A stretch of 64,000 nt of DNA from Halolamina litorea (GCF_026616205.1 NZ_JANHGR010000001.1:1736001-1800000), one strand, 5' to 3'; positions 55,844 to 63,927 are shown, numbered from the stretch's first letter. A program made the numbers and translations. The notes: generated by a model not told the origin, from the sequence alone.

Positions 55844-57607
55844 TTAGGCGGAGTATTCCGCGGAGTAGACGTTCGTGACACCCGATTCCTGAATGGAGAC
55901 GGCGACGTACACCTTCCCCTCGGCGGGGTCGCGCCAGATGGCGGGACCGCCACCGGAGCCGCCGCCCACGTCGTCGGTCCAGACCTTCTCGCCGGTCTCG
56001 GTGTCGTAGGCGATGAACTCGCCGCCGCTGCCGTCGCCGGCACCGACGAAGGTGATACCCGTCGAGGTCGTCGCGGAGCCGCCGCCGCCACGGAAGTTGT
56101 GGTTGCGCCAGTCCTGCCACTTCACCTCGCCGGTGACGGGGTCGAGGCCGGTGATGACGCCCTCGAAGCCGTTGTACCAGTCGTGCTCGGTCGCATCGGC
56201 GCCGATCGAGGCGAAGATGTAACCGAGGTAGCTCTCACCGGGCTCGTAGGCGATCGGCTCCCAGCCGATCTGCCACGGCACGTTGGTCGCGGTGACGACC
56301 ATCGTCTGGCTCTCGGGGTGGTAGGACGGTACCTGACCACTGCTGGAGCCACCGCCTGCATAGGGGTTGTTCCAGACTGCCTCGCCGTCCTCGGGCTCAC
56401 GCGGGGGCAGCACCCACATGTTGTGCTGCTCGGTGAAGTTGTCCGAGCGCTGGATCAGCTTGCCGGACTCGGCGTCGACGGTGAACACCCATGGCACCTT
56501 CGGCGGCCACGAGACCATGCGGCGTTCCTCGCCGTTGATCTCGCCCATGTAGGTGATCGGCGGCGACGGGGAGTCGTAGTCCCAGTAGTCGTGGGGCGAG
56601 TCCTGGTGGTGCCACTGGTACTCGCCGGTCTCGATGTCCAGGGCGACCTTCCCACACGTGTAGGGGTTGAGCCCCGGCCGGACGGTCCCGTACCACGGGC
56701 CACCGTTCGCCGCGGGAACGATGATGTTGTTGTTGTCGACGTCGATCGCCGCCGACGCCCACGCGGTACCGCCACCGTGCTTCCAGGAGTCGCCGACCCA
56801 CGCGTCCTGCGGAGTCATGTTGACGCGCCACTGGGGCTCGCCGTCGAGCGAGACGGCGTCCAGCCAGCCGGTGGTCCCGTACTCGCCACCGAAGCTGCCC
56901 TTCATGATCATGCCGTCCTTGATCATCGGCGGGAACGAGGAGCTGACACCGCGCGAGCGGGTCCAGTCGATCTCCTCGTGGATGAGGCCCTCGGCGGCCT
57001 CGCCGCGGTAGGCGCAGGCGCCGTTGAAGTACCACTCCTCCTCGCCGGTATAGCGGTTCATCGCCAGCACACCGAGGTCGAGGGTGCTGATGATCACGAG
57101 GTCGCCGTGGACGGCGGCCCCACGCTGTGCGGGGGCGGTCGCCTGCGACGCGCCGGCGGCCGGCGTGTAGACGTGCGACCAGAGGATCTCGCCGGTTCGG
57201 GCGTTGACCGCGAAGACCTCGTCGGGCCCGAACGTCGTGTACATGATCGGCGGCTCGCCGTCGACGATGATCGGCGCGTTGTGAGTGTCGGTGACCGGCG
57301 GCTCGGCGGTGACCGGCATCTCCGGGTACTCCTGGGACCACTCGAGGGTCAGGTCCCCGATGTTGTCCATGTCGAGCTCGTCGCCCGGGTAGAGACGCTG
57401 GTTGTCGTAGCCGCCACCGTAGACCAGCCAGTTGTCGGGGTTGTCCCCCGTCTGCATCAGGTCTTCCTGGGTGATCTCCCGCTCCGGGATGACGCCGGTG
57501 TTGTACTGTTCGACCGTCGATTCGCCGGGCTTCTCGTCGTACGGGCCATCGAGCAGGACCTGAATGTCCTCGAGGTGGGCCCGCGGGTTCTCTTGCATTA
57601 CGTTCAT
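55844..57607 (-). CDS. PQQ-dependent alcohol-dehydrogenase-type propeller with lanthanide-type metal site
   Basis: A 587-residue eight-bladed propeller of the quinoprotein alcohol dehydrogenase family. NWLVYGGGYDNQRLYPGD (residue 59 on) is the usual start, after an extra 55 residues. Compared with methanol dehydrogenases, metal ligand Glu242 is in SFGGEYGTTG, Asn301 in AANGGPW, catalytic Asp343 and the additional Asp345 in SPHDYWDYD, PQQ-stacking Trp283 in HGGGTAW and Lys370 at the base Arg position. The vicinal Cys pair near PQQ is missing. No signal peptide is present, which is odd for this family. Confidence 0.85.
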   Translation of the reverse strand: MNVMQENPRAHLEDIQVLLDGPYDEKPGESTVEQYNTGVIPEREITQEDLMQTGDNPDNWLVYGGGYDNQRLYPGDELDMDNIGDLTLEWSQEYPEMPVTAEPPVTDTHNAPIIVDGEPPIMYTTFGPDEVFAVNARTGEILWSHVYTPAAGASQATAPAQRGAAVHGDLVIISTLDLGVLAMNRYTGEEEWYFNGACAYRGEAAEGLIHEEIDWTRSRGVSSSFPPMIKDGMIMKGSFGGEYGTTGWLDAVSLDGEPQWRVNMTPQDAWVGDSWKHGGGTAWASAAIDVDNNNIIVPAANGGPWYGTVRPGLNPYTCGKVALDIETGEYQWHHQDSPHDYWDYDSPSPPITYMGEINGEERRMVSWPPKVPWVFTVDAESGKLIQRSDNFTEQHNMWVLPPREPEDGEAVWNNPYAGGGSSSGQVPSYHPESQTMVVTATNVPWQIGWEPIAYEPGESYLGYIFASIGADATEHDWYNGFEGVITGLDPVTGEVKWQDWRNHNFRGGGGSATTSTGITFVGAGDGSGGEFIAYDTETGEKVWTDDVGGGSGGGPAIWRDPAEGKVYVAVSIQESGVTNVYSAEYSA

Positions 57608-58572
57608 TATTCGAAGCTCATGTTGTCGAAGTCGACTTCGTTCAGGGGCTTGCGATCCTCGTCGTTGATCCGGGCGACGTCGTCAGCGACCAGTTCCTGG
57701 CCGATGAACATGATCGCCTGGCTGGCGATCAGCAGCGTCGCCAGGTCCTCGTCGGAGATCGAGCCACCTGCCAGGTCCCGTGCGGCGTCACCGAGCAGGT
57801 AGACGCCGGCAAGCATCGACTTGGTGTCCCAGACACCCTTCTCGATGATGTCCTCGGTGAGGATGTACTCGTACTGCCAGAGGCGCCAGTCGAGGCCGTC
57901 GATCCAGAGCAGCGACCCGGCGACTGCGCGCTTGGGCAGCGGCGAGACGTAGGACGCGACGACCTTCTCCTCGGTCTCGGAGGGCTCCTCGGCCTGCGGG
58001 TACTCCTCGGCCTTGCCCCACCAGGAGAGGCGGTTGCTGGAGCTGACGATGTTGGTCAGCAGCGACACCTGCTCGTCCTCGGGGAAGCCGAGGTCGCCGA
58101 GCGTGTCACCGAGCTCGTCGATGGTGAGCAGCTGTCGGGTCGTGTCGGCGATGTGCTCCGGCGAGAAGCGCGGCATGTGTGCCTCCGCGCTCTCGTAGAA
58201 GCCGGTCTCGGTGAGGTGCTCGTCGATGATCCACGCCGCGTCCGTGAGGTCGGCGTAGGGGGTCTCGCCCTTGCGGGGGACGCCCATCTCCCGAAGGTCC
58301 TCGAAGTCGTCGAAAGCTCCGGCGAGCTCGTCGAGGGCCGACGAGAGGAGCTCCTCGTCGAGGGGTTCGTCCATGTCCTCGCGGATCGCCTGACCGATCT
58401 CAGCGAACTCCTCGCTGGGCATGCTCTCGACGACCGTCCGAAGGTCAGAGAGCGAGGGCTGGTCAGGTGCCGTTGTGGTGGATGCGTCCATCCGATCTAC
58501 GAATCGCTCGTAGCTTGCGGTGTTCACCACACCGTAGCTATACTTCTCGCGATTATTGGTCCCGTATTCCAT
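57607..58572 (-). CDS. Unknown helical protein heading the PQQ enzyme operon
   Basis: A 321-residue acidic, mainly helical protein with no recognised domain, signal peptide or clear membrane segment. Trp/Tyr-rich patches are notable (RLSWWGKAEEYP; LLWIDGLDWRLWQYEYIL). The TATA-like box TTAAGTA (58598-58604) is 29 bases before ATG 58572, supporting the long start over ATG 58491. It overlaps the PQQ gene by one base, so the two are translationally linked. It might be a chaperone, cofactor or export partner (inference only). Confidence 0.75.
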   Translation of the reverse strand: MEYGTNNREKYSYGVVNTASYERFVDRMDASTTTAPDQPSLSDLRTVVESMPSEEFAEIGQAIREDMDEPLDEELLSSALDELAGAFDDFEDLREMGVPRKGETPYADLTDAAWIIDEHLTETGFYESAEAHMPRFSPEHIADTTRQLLTIDELGDTLGDLGFPEDEQVSLLTNIVSSSNRLSWWGKAEEYPQAEEPSETEEKVVASYVSPLPKRAVAGSLLWIDGLDWRLWQYEYILTEDIIEKGVWDTKSMLAGVYLLGDAARDLAGGSISDEDLATLLIASQAIMFIGQELVADDVARINDEDRKPLNEVDFDNMSFE

Positions 58573-58597
58573 ACACCATAAGAGGGGGGACTGCGAA

Positions 58598-58604
58598 TAC
58601 TTAA
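58598..58604 (-). promoter_or_regulatory. TATA-like box of the PQQ enzyme operon
   Basis: TTAAGTA on the minus strand, in an AT-rich tract in the high-GC background, lies about 29 bases upstream of ATG 58572. Confidence 0.6.
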
Positions 58605-58788
58605 TTCTATTTAATGACCCATAGCTGAAGCTGTAGATTAAGCGACGGAGAAGGTCTGATTCGCCGAATCTTCCCCGTAGAAAGCCCGACGGCGCCGATA
58701 TACTGTCATCCTATACCGTGTTAATCGGCGGCGAATACCGATTACGAGCCCCGTATCGGGCCAACTGTTGTCAATGGTGAGTTAATAT

Positions 58789-60036
58789 TCACTCCCCGAC
58801 CGGAACCCCGCTGAAGACGACGATGGCGATCACCCAGTACGCGACGTAGAGGCCGCCGAGCGCGTAGCCGTGCCAGCGCTCCATCTTCCCCGTCGAGAGG
58901 AAGTAGCCAGCGAGGGCAGTGACGATGATCATCGCCGGCAAGTGGAACGTGAGCACCGTCGAACTGACCGTCACGTCCCCGAAGAACGCGACGATGCCGA
59001 TGTTGCCCGTCACGGAGAACAGGACGCTCCCGATCACGTTCCCGACGCCGATCTCGGGGAGACCACGGCGAACCGGCTCGATGGTCAGCATGATGTCCTC
59101 GAACGTGAGGATGAGCGTGAGTATCGTCGCCCCGAAGAGTGTTCCCTCGATGCCGAACGACTCCGTCACCGCCTCCGAGCCGCCTTCGAGCAGCATCGCC
59201 GCGAAGACGATCCCCACGAGCGCGAGCACGGCGAGGCCGAGCCACGCGCCGCCGGAGTCGGCGAAGCGGCCGAGGTAGCGTTCCTCGGGGATGCTGTCGA
59301 GTTCGGCCACGTTCTTCGTCCCGCCGTCGCCGCGGAGCGCCTTGCCGATCTCGGTATCGCGGAACACCGGGATGTCGCGTTGGCTCTCGCGGTAGATCAG
59401 GTAGCCGAACGTACCGAAGAAGAACAGCACGAGCACGAGCCCGTAGCCGAACGTGAGCGTTCCCGTGACCGCGAGGGGGATGATCAGGAGCGGCCCGAGC
59501 ACGAACAGCGCGATGTAGTCACGCGGGAGGTCGACCGGGAACGGTTGGATGATGGCGGCGACGGCGAGCGTGACGCCCGTGATCGCCAGCCCCGTCCCGA
59601 GCGCCGTCCCGAGGGCGGCGCCCTCCATCCCGCCGGCGGAGAAGACGAGCGCGAGCACGGTGTCGTCGAACTCGAACCCGGTGAAGATGATCGCCAGCGC
59701 GAACAGGGACAGTCGCAACTGCAGCGACGCCCGCGCGAGGTAACTGATCAGCTTCTCGGTCGAAGCGATCAGTAAGCCGATCCCGAACAGCAACACCAAC
59801 AGGGTCCCGATCGTCCCTTGGGACTCGATGAACCCCTCTATCGCCCCCTCGATCCCTCCTTCCTCCTCCTCACCCTCCTCGCCCGCTTCGTCCTCCTGGG
59901 CGCTGGCGACGCCAACGGCGCCGCCGGCGCCGTCGACGCCCGCAAGGACCGCCATCGCCGGCGACGCGACGGAGAGTAGCAGAACCGCAACTAACGCGAC
60001 AACAGTGATTCGTCGTTTCACAACTGCTCCCCTCAT
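58789..60036 (-). CDS. Na/Ca exchanger-family protein with signal peptide
   Basis: A 415-residue membrane antiporter. A cleavable-looking signal (KRRITVVALVAVLLLSVASP) precedes an acidic segment (residues 46-63) and about ten helices. The two alpha-repeat-like sites are IIFTGFEFDDTVLALVFSAG with GTALGTGLAITG, and LTLILTFEDIMLTIEPVRRG with GNVIGSVLFSVTGN. It would exchange a divalent or trivalent cation against Na+ or H+. ATG 60036 is listed, but the TATA-like box CTATTAAG (60047-60054) fits better with GTG 60021, five codons later. Confidence 0.82.
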   Translation of the reverse strand: MRGAVVKRRITVVALVAVLLLSVASPAMAVLAGVDGAGGAVGVASAQEDEAGEEGEEEEGGIEGAIEGFIESQGTIGTLLVLLFGIGLLIASTEKLISYLARASLQLRLSLFALAIIFTGFEFDDTVLALVFSAGGMEGAALGTALGTGLAITGVTLAVAAIIQPFPVDLPRDYIALFVLGPLLIIPLAVTGTLTFGYGLVLVLFFFGTFGYLIYRESQRDIPVFRDTEIGKALRGDGGTKNVAELDSIPEERYLGRFADSGGAWLGLAVLALVGIVFAAMLLEGGSEAVTESFGIEGTLFGATILTLILTFEDIMLTIEPVRRGLPEIGVGNVIGSVLFSVTGNIGIVAFFGDVTVSSTVLTFHLPAMIIVTALAGYFLSTGKMERWHGYALGGLYVAYWVIAIVVFSGVPVGE

Positions 60037-60088
60037 TCTCCCTCCCCTATTAAGTTCGGAATCGGGTACCGTCTACCCTTGAACGATC

Positions 60089-60424
60089 CTACACGCGATC
60101 GCGGTCGGCGTCGAGCGTGGCGGTTCCGGTGTCGTCGCGCCCGTCGTCGCTCTCGTCGACGGTGTCGGCGTGGAGCAGGAACAGCGAGTCTGGCTCGGGA
60201 GAGGCCCGGAGTTCGATGCGCTTGGTCAGTCGGTAGTACTTGCGCTGGCTGATGTGGTAGCTCTCGACGATGCCTTCCTCCTCCAGCGTCGAGAGGTGGT
60301 GGACCGCGGTCTTACCGTCCATCCCGACGTTCTCTGCCAGTTCCGAGACGTATCGTGGCTCGCTGACCAGCTCCCGGAGGATCTTGAGACGAGCCTTGCT
60401 GCCGAGAACGTCGAAGAGGGACAT
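60089..60424 (-). CDS. ArsR-like winged-helix regulator
   Basis: A 111-residue regulator with one winged-helix domain in residues 1-75. The helix-turn-helix is in YVSELAENVGMDGKTAVHHL and the wing in GIVESYHISQRKYYRLTKRI, followed by a disordered acidic tail. It resembles haloarchaeal ArsR/MarR-like proteins. GTG 60427 could also be used. It shares a very short (53-base) divergent region with the amphi-Trp protein and is next to the exchanger gene. Confidence 0.85.
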   Translation of the reverse strand: MSLFDVLGSKARLKILRELVSEPRYVSELAENVGMDGKTAVHHLSTLEEEGIVESYHISQRKYYRLTKRIELRASPEPDSLFLLHADTVDESDDGRDDTGTATLDADRDRV

Positions 60425-60447
60425 CACGAATGAGTAGTTGTGCCATC

Positions 60448-60456
60448 CTTTTTAGC
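60448..60456. promoter_or_regulatory. Single TATA-like box serving two divergent genes
   Basis: CTTTTTAGC is centred about 26 bases before ATG 60478 on the plus strand and about 27 bases before ATG 60424 on the minus strand. No other TATA-like element exists in the 53-base interval, so one box may direct leaderless transcripts both ways. Confidence 0.5.
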
Positions 60457-60477
60457 TCTCCCCATCCGACCCCCGCT

Positions 60478-60768
60478 ATGGCCGACCTACCCGGAACCGA
60501 CGACGAGCCGCGCCGGATCACTGAGGGCTACTTCGAGCGGGAGGTTCGACTCTCCCGCTCGGCGACGGCGACGTTCCTCCGGGACCTCGCCGACCAGATC
60601 GAGGCCGAGCCGCGGCTGACCATCTCGACGGAGGAGTGGGAGATCCCCTTCGAGTTCGACGAGCCGATCGAGGTTGAAGTGGAGTTCGTCGGCGAGAAAC
60701 ACGGCCAGTTGGAGGTGGAGTTGGAGTTCGAACACTCCCCCGCCGACGACGGCATCGACGTGAGCTGA
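60478..60768 (+). CDS. Amphi-Trp domain protein
   Basis: A 96-residue acidic protein matching the amphi-Trp family: the helix EVRLSRSATATFLRDLADQI followed by alternating strands (EWEIPFEFDEPIEVEVEFVG, HGQLEVELEFEH). These small domains are widespread in haloarchaea; biochemical role unknown. ATG 60478 is fixed by the promoter spacing; the longer open frame from 60430 is not conserved-looking. Confidence 0.8.
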   Translation: MADLPGTDDEPRRITEGYFEREVRLSRSATATFLRDLADQIEAEPRLTISTEEWEIPFEFDEPIEVEVEFVGEKHGQLEVELEFEHSPADDGIDVS

Positions 60769-60860
60769 CGGGCGCAGCTCGGCAGCACGGCTCGATCGGA
60801 GTATCGACGAACAACCGCGAAAACGTTCTCCGCCGCTGTGTGGGTGTTTCCGCCAGACGT

Positions 60861-61916
60861 CTATTCGTCGCGCGTGCGGTACGCCCGGAGCAGCGCGCCG
60901 GCGCCGATGGCCGAGAGCGCGCCGGCCGCAGTGAAGCCGGGACCGCTGGCTTCGGTCGGCTGGTCCTGCTCCTCGGGGTCCGCGGAGGTGACCTGTGCGG
61001 GCGTCCCCTCCGGCGTCGCCGTCGCCTCGGCCGTGGCCGTCCCGTCGCCGCTGCCGCCGCTGGTGAACGCCTCGTAGGAGATCGAACCCTGCTCGACGAT
61101 GTCGCTCGACGCGGGAAGCTCGCCGTCCTCGGGGTTGCTGCCCTCGGCGGGGCCGCCTGGCTCGCCGACGACGAACCGACCGATCATGCCCAGCGTCCGG
61201 TGGGGCATGCAGTAGTAGTCGTAGGTCCCCTCGGTCTCGAAGGTGAGGTCGTGGGAGCCCTCGCTGATGATCTCGGTGTCGAACGTGTCGGCCCCCTCGG
61301 GGATGCGCTCGTCGTAGGAGACGACGTTGTGGGAGCCCGAGTCGATGACCCAGCTGATGGTGTCGCCGGGCTGGACGTGGAGCCCGATCGGGTCGAAGTA
61401 GAAGCTGCCGTCGTCGCTGGAGACCATCTTGACCTCGTGGGTCTGGGGTTCGCCGGCGGGTTCCGGCGTCGGCGTCGCCGTCGAGGCGCCGCCGCCCGTG
61501 ATCTCCACGTCGCCGCGCATCGAACTGGGGTGGGCCGCACAGTAGTAGGAGGCCATCCCGGCCTCGGCCGTGAACTGGACCGTCTGACTCTCGCCCTGTG
61601 AGGAGACGAACTCCGACTCGACGAGGGCGTTGCCGTCGGCGTCCTCGATGACGACGTTGTGGGGGGCGCCGTCGCCGTTCTCCCAGTAGAACTCGTAGGT
61701 CTGTCCGGCTTCGAGGCTGAGCGTCGGGTTGGTCGTTCCCTCGATCGAACTGGGGGCGAGACCCTCCCAACCGGCGGTGACGCCGTTGAACTCGAACCGC
61801 TCAGTGACCTCGGTCTGCGCGCTCGCGCTGCCCGCGACCACCGACGTGGCGACGACGCCCGCGCCGATCGTTCGCAGGAGAGACCGTCGGGTCGCTCCGT
61901 TCGCAGGGGTATCCAT
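60861..61916 (-). CDS. Exported two-domain cupredoxin with PGF-CTERM anchor
   Basis: A 351-residue surface protein with Tat signal (ATRRSLLRTIGAG). Domain 1 (35-140) has ligands His86, Cys126, His129 and Met133. Domain 2 (158-250) is halocyanin-like with His196, Cys236, His239 and Met244. A Thr/Glu/Pro linker precedes the anchor (SGPGFTAAGAL). Domain 1 shares the motif GWEGLAPSSIEGTTNPTL with the protein at 53080-54417. It could accept electrons from the PQQ enzyme and pass them to the respiratory chain (inference). A CTAAAAC box near 61945 gives a leaderless start. Confidence 0.9.
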   Translation of the reverse strand: MDTPANGATRRSLLRTIGAGVVATSVVAGSASAQTEVTERFEFNGVTAGWEGLAPSSIEGTTNPTLSLEAGQTYEFYWENGDGAPHNVVIEDADGNALVESEFVSSQGESQTVQFTAEAGMASYYCAAHPSSMRGDVEITGGGASTATPTPEPAGEPQTHEVKMVSSDDGSFYFDPIGLHVQPGDTISWVIDSGSHNVVSYDERIPEGADTFDTEIISEGSHDLTFETEGTYDYYCMPHRTLGMIGRFVVGEPGGPAEGSNPEDGELPASSDIVEQGSISYEAFTSGGSGDGTATAEATATPEGTPAQVTSADPEEQDQPTEASGPGFTAAGALSAIGAGALLRAYRTRDE

Positions 61917-62060
61917 GTCCGAAACGAGGGTGTTGTCCGTTTTAGTGGTTGCGCATTTGGCGCGCGAGGAGGCACTGAGTCGGCGCGGATCGGGCGGTAG
62001 GGGGGTGCTGTCGAGGGTTTGTGATCATCGCGCGAACGTACGCGCGTGGACCGTCGATCC

Positions 62061-62077
62061 GCTACCCTTACGGTAGC
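62061..62077 (+). promoter_or_regulatory. Hairpin-like operator overlapping the ABC binding-protein promoter
   Basis: GCTACC-CTTAC-GGTAGC is a perfect six-base inverted repeat whose loop CTTAC coincides with the TATA-like position, about 28 bases before ATG 62098. A bound repressor would block transcription factor B/TBP access. Confidence 0.5.
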
Positions 62078-62097
62078 CGAGGACTTCCTTCAGGACC

Positions 62098-63135
62098 ATG
62101 TCGCATACTCGGCGGTCAGTTCTCGCAGCGGTCGGTTCCGGCGTGGCCCTCACCGCGGGCTGTCTCGGCGCTCCCGGTTCGGATGGGACCCAGAGCGTCA
62201 GTCTGTTGCTCAACTGGACACCCAACGGTCTTCACGTCCCCTACTACGCGGCCAAACAGCAGGGGTTCTACGAGGAAGCCGGCGTCGAGGTGACCGAGAT
62301 CGTGAGCGGCGACGGCTCGGACTTCTCGGCCCGACAGGCCGGCCGTGGCAACAACGAGTTCGGCGTCACGAGCAGCGATCAGGTACTCCTGACGGCCGGC
62401 GGCGGGATCGACGTCCAGTCGGTCGGCGTGATGATGCAGCAGTCGCCCAACGTCGTCTTCTCGACGCGGGAGGCGTTCGGCGGCGAACTCAACGACCCCG
62501 AACAGCTCGCCGGCAAGACCGTCGGCACCGGCCCGGGGATGGTCCGGATGCTGACCGAACTCTACCTCGAAGCCACCGGCGTCCGGAGCGAGGTCGAACT
62601 GGTGGACACGGGCTACGACACGGTCCAGCGCCTGCTGGCCGGCGAAGTCGACGCCGCCGGCGGCGTCTTCGGCGACGCCATCGACGCCCGGTATCAGGGT
62701 GCGACCGTCGACTCCCTCGGCGTCGCCACCGAGGTCCCCTCCTACGGTCACGTGCTGGCGACGGCACCCTCCTTCGCCGAGGAGAACCCCGAGACCGTCA
62801 ACGCGTTCCTCGAGGGGACGGCCCGGGGGGCCGCCTGGGCGACCAACAACCGCGAAGCCGGCGTCGACGCCCTCGTCGAGGCCAACGGGAGCATCAGTGA
62901 GGTTCGCGAGCAGGCTCGGGCGACGTGGGACACGCTCGCAGACGAGCACATCGTCGGCCCGGCAGTCGAGGAGCACGGCTGGGGCTGGCACAGTTCCGAG
63001 CCCTGGACGACGATGGCCGACGCCCTGGAGAGCGCCGACTCGGGCGAGGTCGCCGACCCGAGCACGGTCTGGACGAACGACCACCTCGACACCGACGCCG
63101 AGTACATCGGCGACTACACCGAACAGATCCAGTGA
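62098..63135 (+). CDS. ABC transporter substrate-binding lipoprotein, ThiY/NMT1-like
   Basis: A 345-residue lipoprotein: Tat start (HTRRSVLAAVGSG) and lipobox TAGC (Cys at 22). The mature part opens SLLLNWTPNGLHVPYYAAKQ, a hallmark of NMT1/ThiY-like proteins that bind the pyrimidine moiety of thiamin or similar ring compounds, and includes VGTGPGMVRMLTELYLEA. Other possibilities are riboflavin, nitrate or sulfonate. Its stop overlaps the permease start. No ATPase gene is within the window. Confidence 0.87.
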   Translation: MSHTRRSVLAAVGSGVALTAGCLGAPGSDGTQSVSLLLNWTPNGLHVPYYAAKQQGFYEEAGVEVTEIVSGDGSDFSARQAGRGNNEFGVTSSDQVLLTAGGGIDVQSVGVMMQQSPNVVFSTREAFGGELNDPEQLAGKTVGTGPGMVRMLTELYLEATGVRSEVELVDTGYDTVQRLLAGEVDAAGGVFGDAIDARYQGATVDSLGVATEVPSYGHVLATAPSFAEENPETVNAFLEGTARGAAWATNNREAGVDALVEANGSISEVREQARATWDTLADEHIVGPAVEEHGWGWHSSEPWTTMADALESADSGEVADPSTVWTNDHLDTDAEYIGDYTEQIQ

Positions 63136-63926
63136 GCGTCGCCGGTGACCGCCTCCGCGACCGGCTGACGCCGCCGCTCGTGGTGTTCGTGGTCACACTT
63201 GCCGGCTGGGCCGTCGCCTCGCGGAGCGCCCCGCCGATCCTCCTTCCTTCCCCGCCGGCGGTGCTGACTGCGTTCCTCGCCGAGCCAGGCGTGTTCGCCC
63301 ACGCGACCGCCGTCTCGGCGGTCACCGCCGCCGGCGGACTGGCCTTGGGGGCGGTCGTCGGGCTCTCACTCGCGTTCATCAGCGTCGGGTCGGCCCCCGG
63401 TCGCGCGGTCGTCGAACCGGCCGTCGTCGGGTTCCGGATCGCCCCCCTGACGGCGATTGCGCCGCTCGTGTTCCTCTGGTTCGGGACGGGCGTGACCGTC
63501 CGGATGGCGCTGGTCTCGGTGATGACGACGTTCCCCGTCACCGTCGCCTCCATCGACGGCCTCCGATCGACGCCGCGGGCGTACCTCGACCTGCTGGACT
63601 CCGTCGGAGCCTCCGACTCGCGGACGTTCGTCTCGGTTCGGCTGCCGGCGGCCCTGCCCAGCGTCTTCGCCGGGCTGAAACTCGGGGCCGCACTGTCGGT
63701 CACGGGCACCGTCGTCGCCGAACTCCTGACACTCGACGGCGGACTGGGTGTGGGTGTCTGGGAGGCCGGCCGGTACGCCCGGACCGCGGAACTGTTCGCG
63801 TACCTGTTCGTGATCGCCGGCTTCGGCGTCGCGTTCTACGGCGCCGCCGCGCTCGTCGAGCAGTACGCGACCCGCCGGTGGGGAATCGACGGCGGGAACG
63901 GGAACCGCGGCGTGGGCGACCCCTGA
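63132..63926 (+). CDS. ABC transporter permease, ThiX/SsuC-like
   Basis: A 264-residue permease with about six helices. The cytoplasmic coupling region (YLDLLDSVGASDSRTFVSVR, LPAALPSVFAGLKLGAALSV) is the standard BPD permease motif of the nitrate/sulfonate/thiamin-precursor class. GTG 63132 overlaps the binding-protein stop by four bases (GTGA). The next gene on this strand is not seen; instead, a convergent gene follows within two bases. Confidence 0.88.
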   Translation: MSVAGDRLRDRLTPPLVVFVVTLAGWAVASRSAPPILLPSPPAVLTAFLAEPGVFAHATAVSAVTAAGGLALGAVVGLSLAFISVGSAPGRAVVEPAVVGFRIAPLTAIAPLVFLWFGTGVTVRMALVSVMTTFPVTVASIDGLRSTPRAYLDLLDSVGASDSRTFVSVRLPAALPSVFAGLKLGAALSVTGTVVAELLTLDGGLGVGVWEAGRYARTAELFAYLFVIAGFGVAFYGAAALVEQYATRRWGIDGGNGNRGVGDP

Positions 63927-63927
63927 G

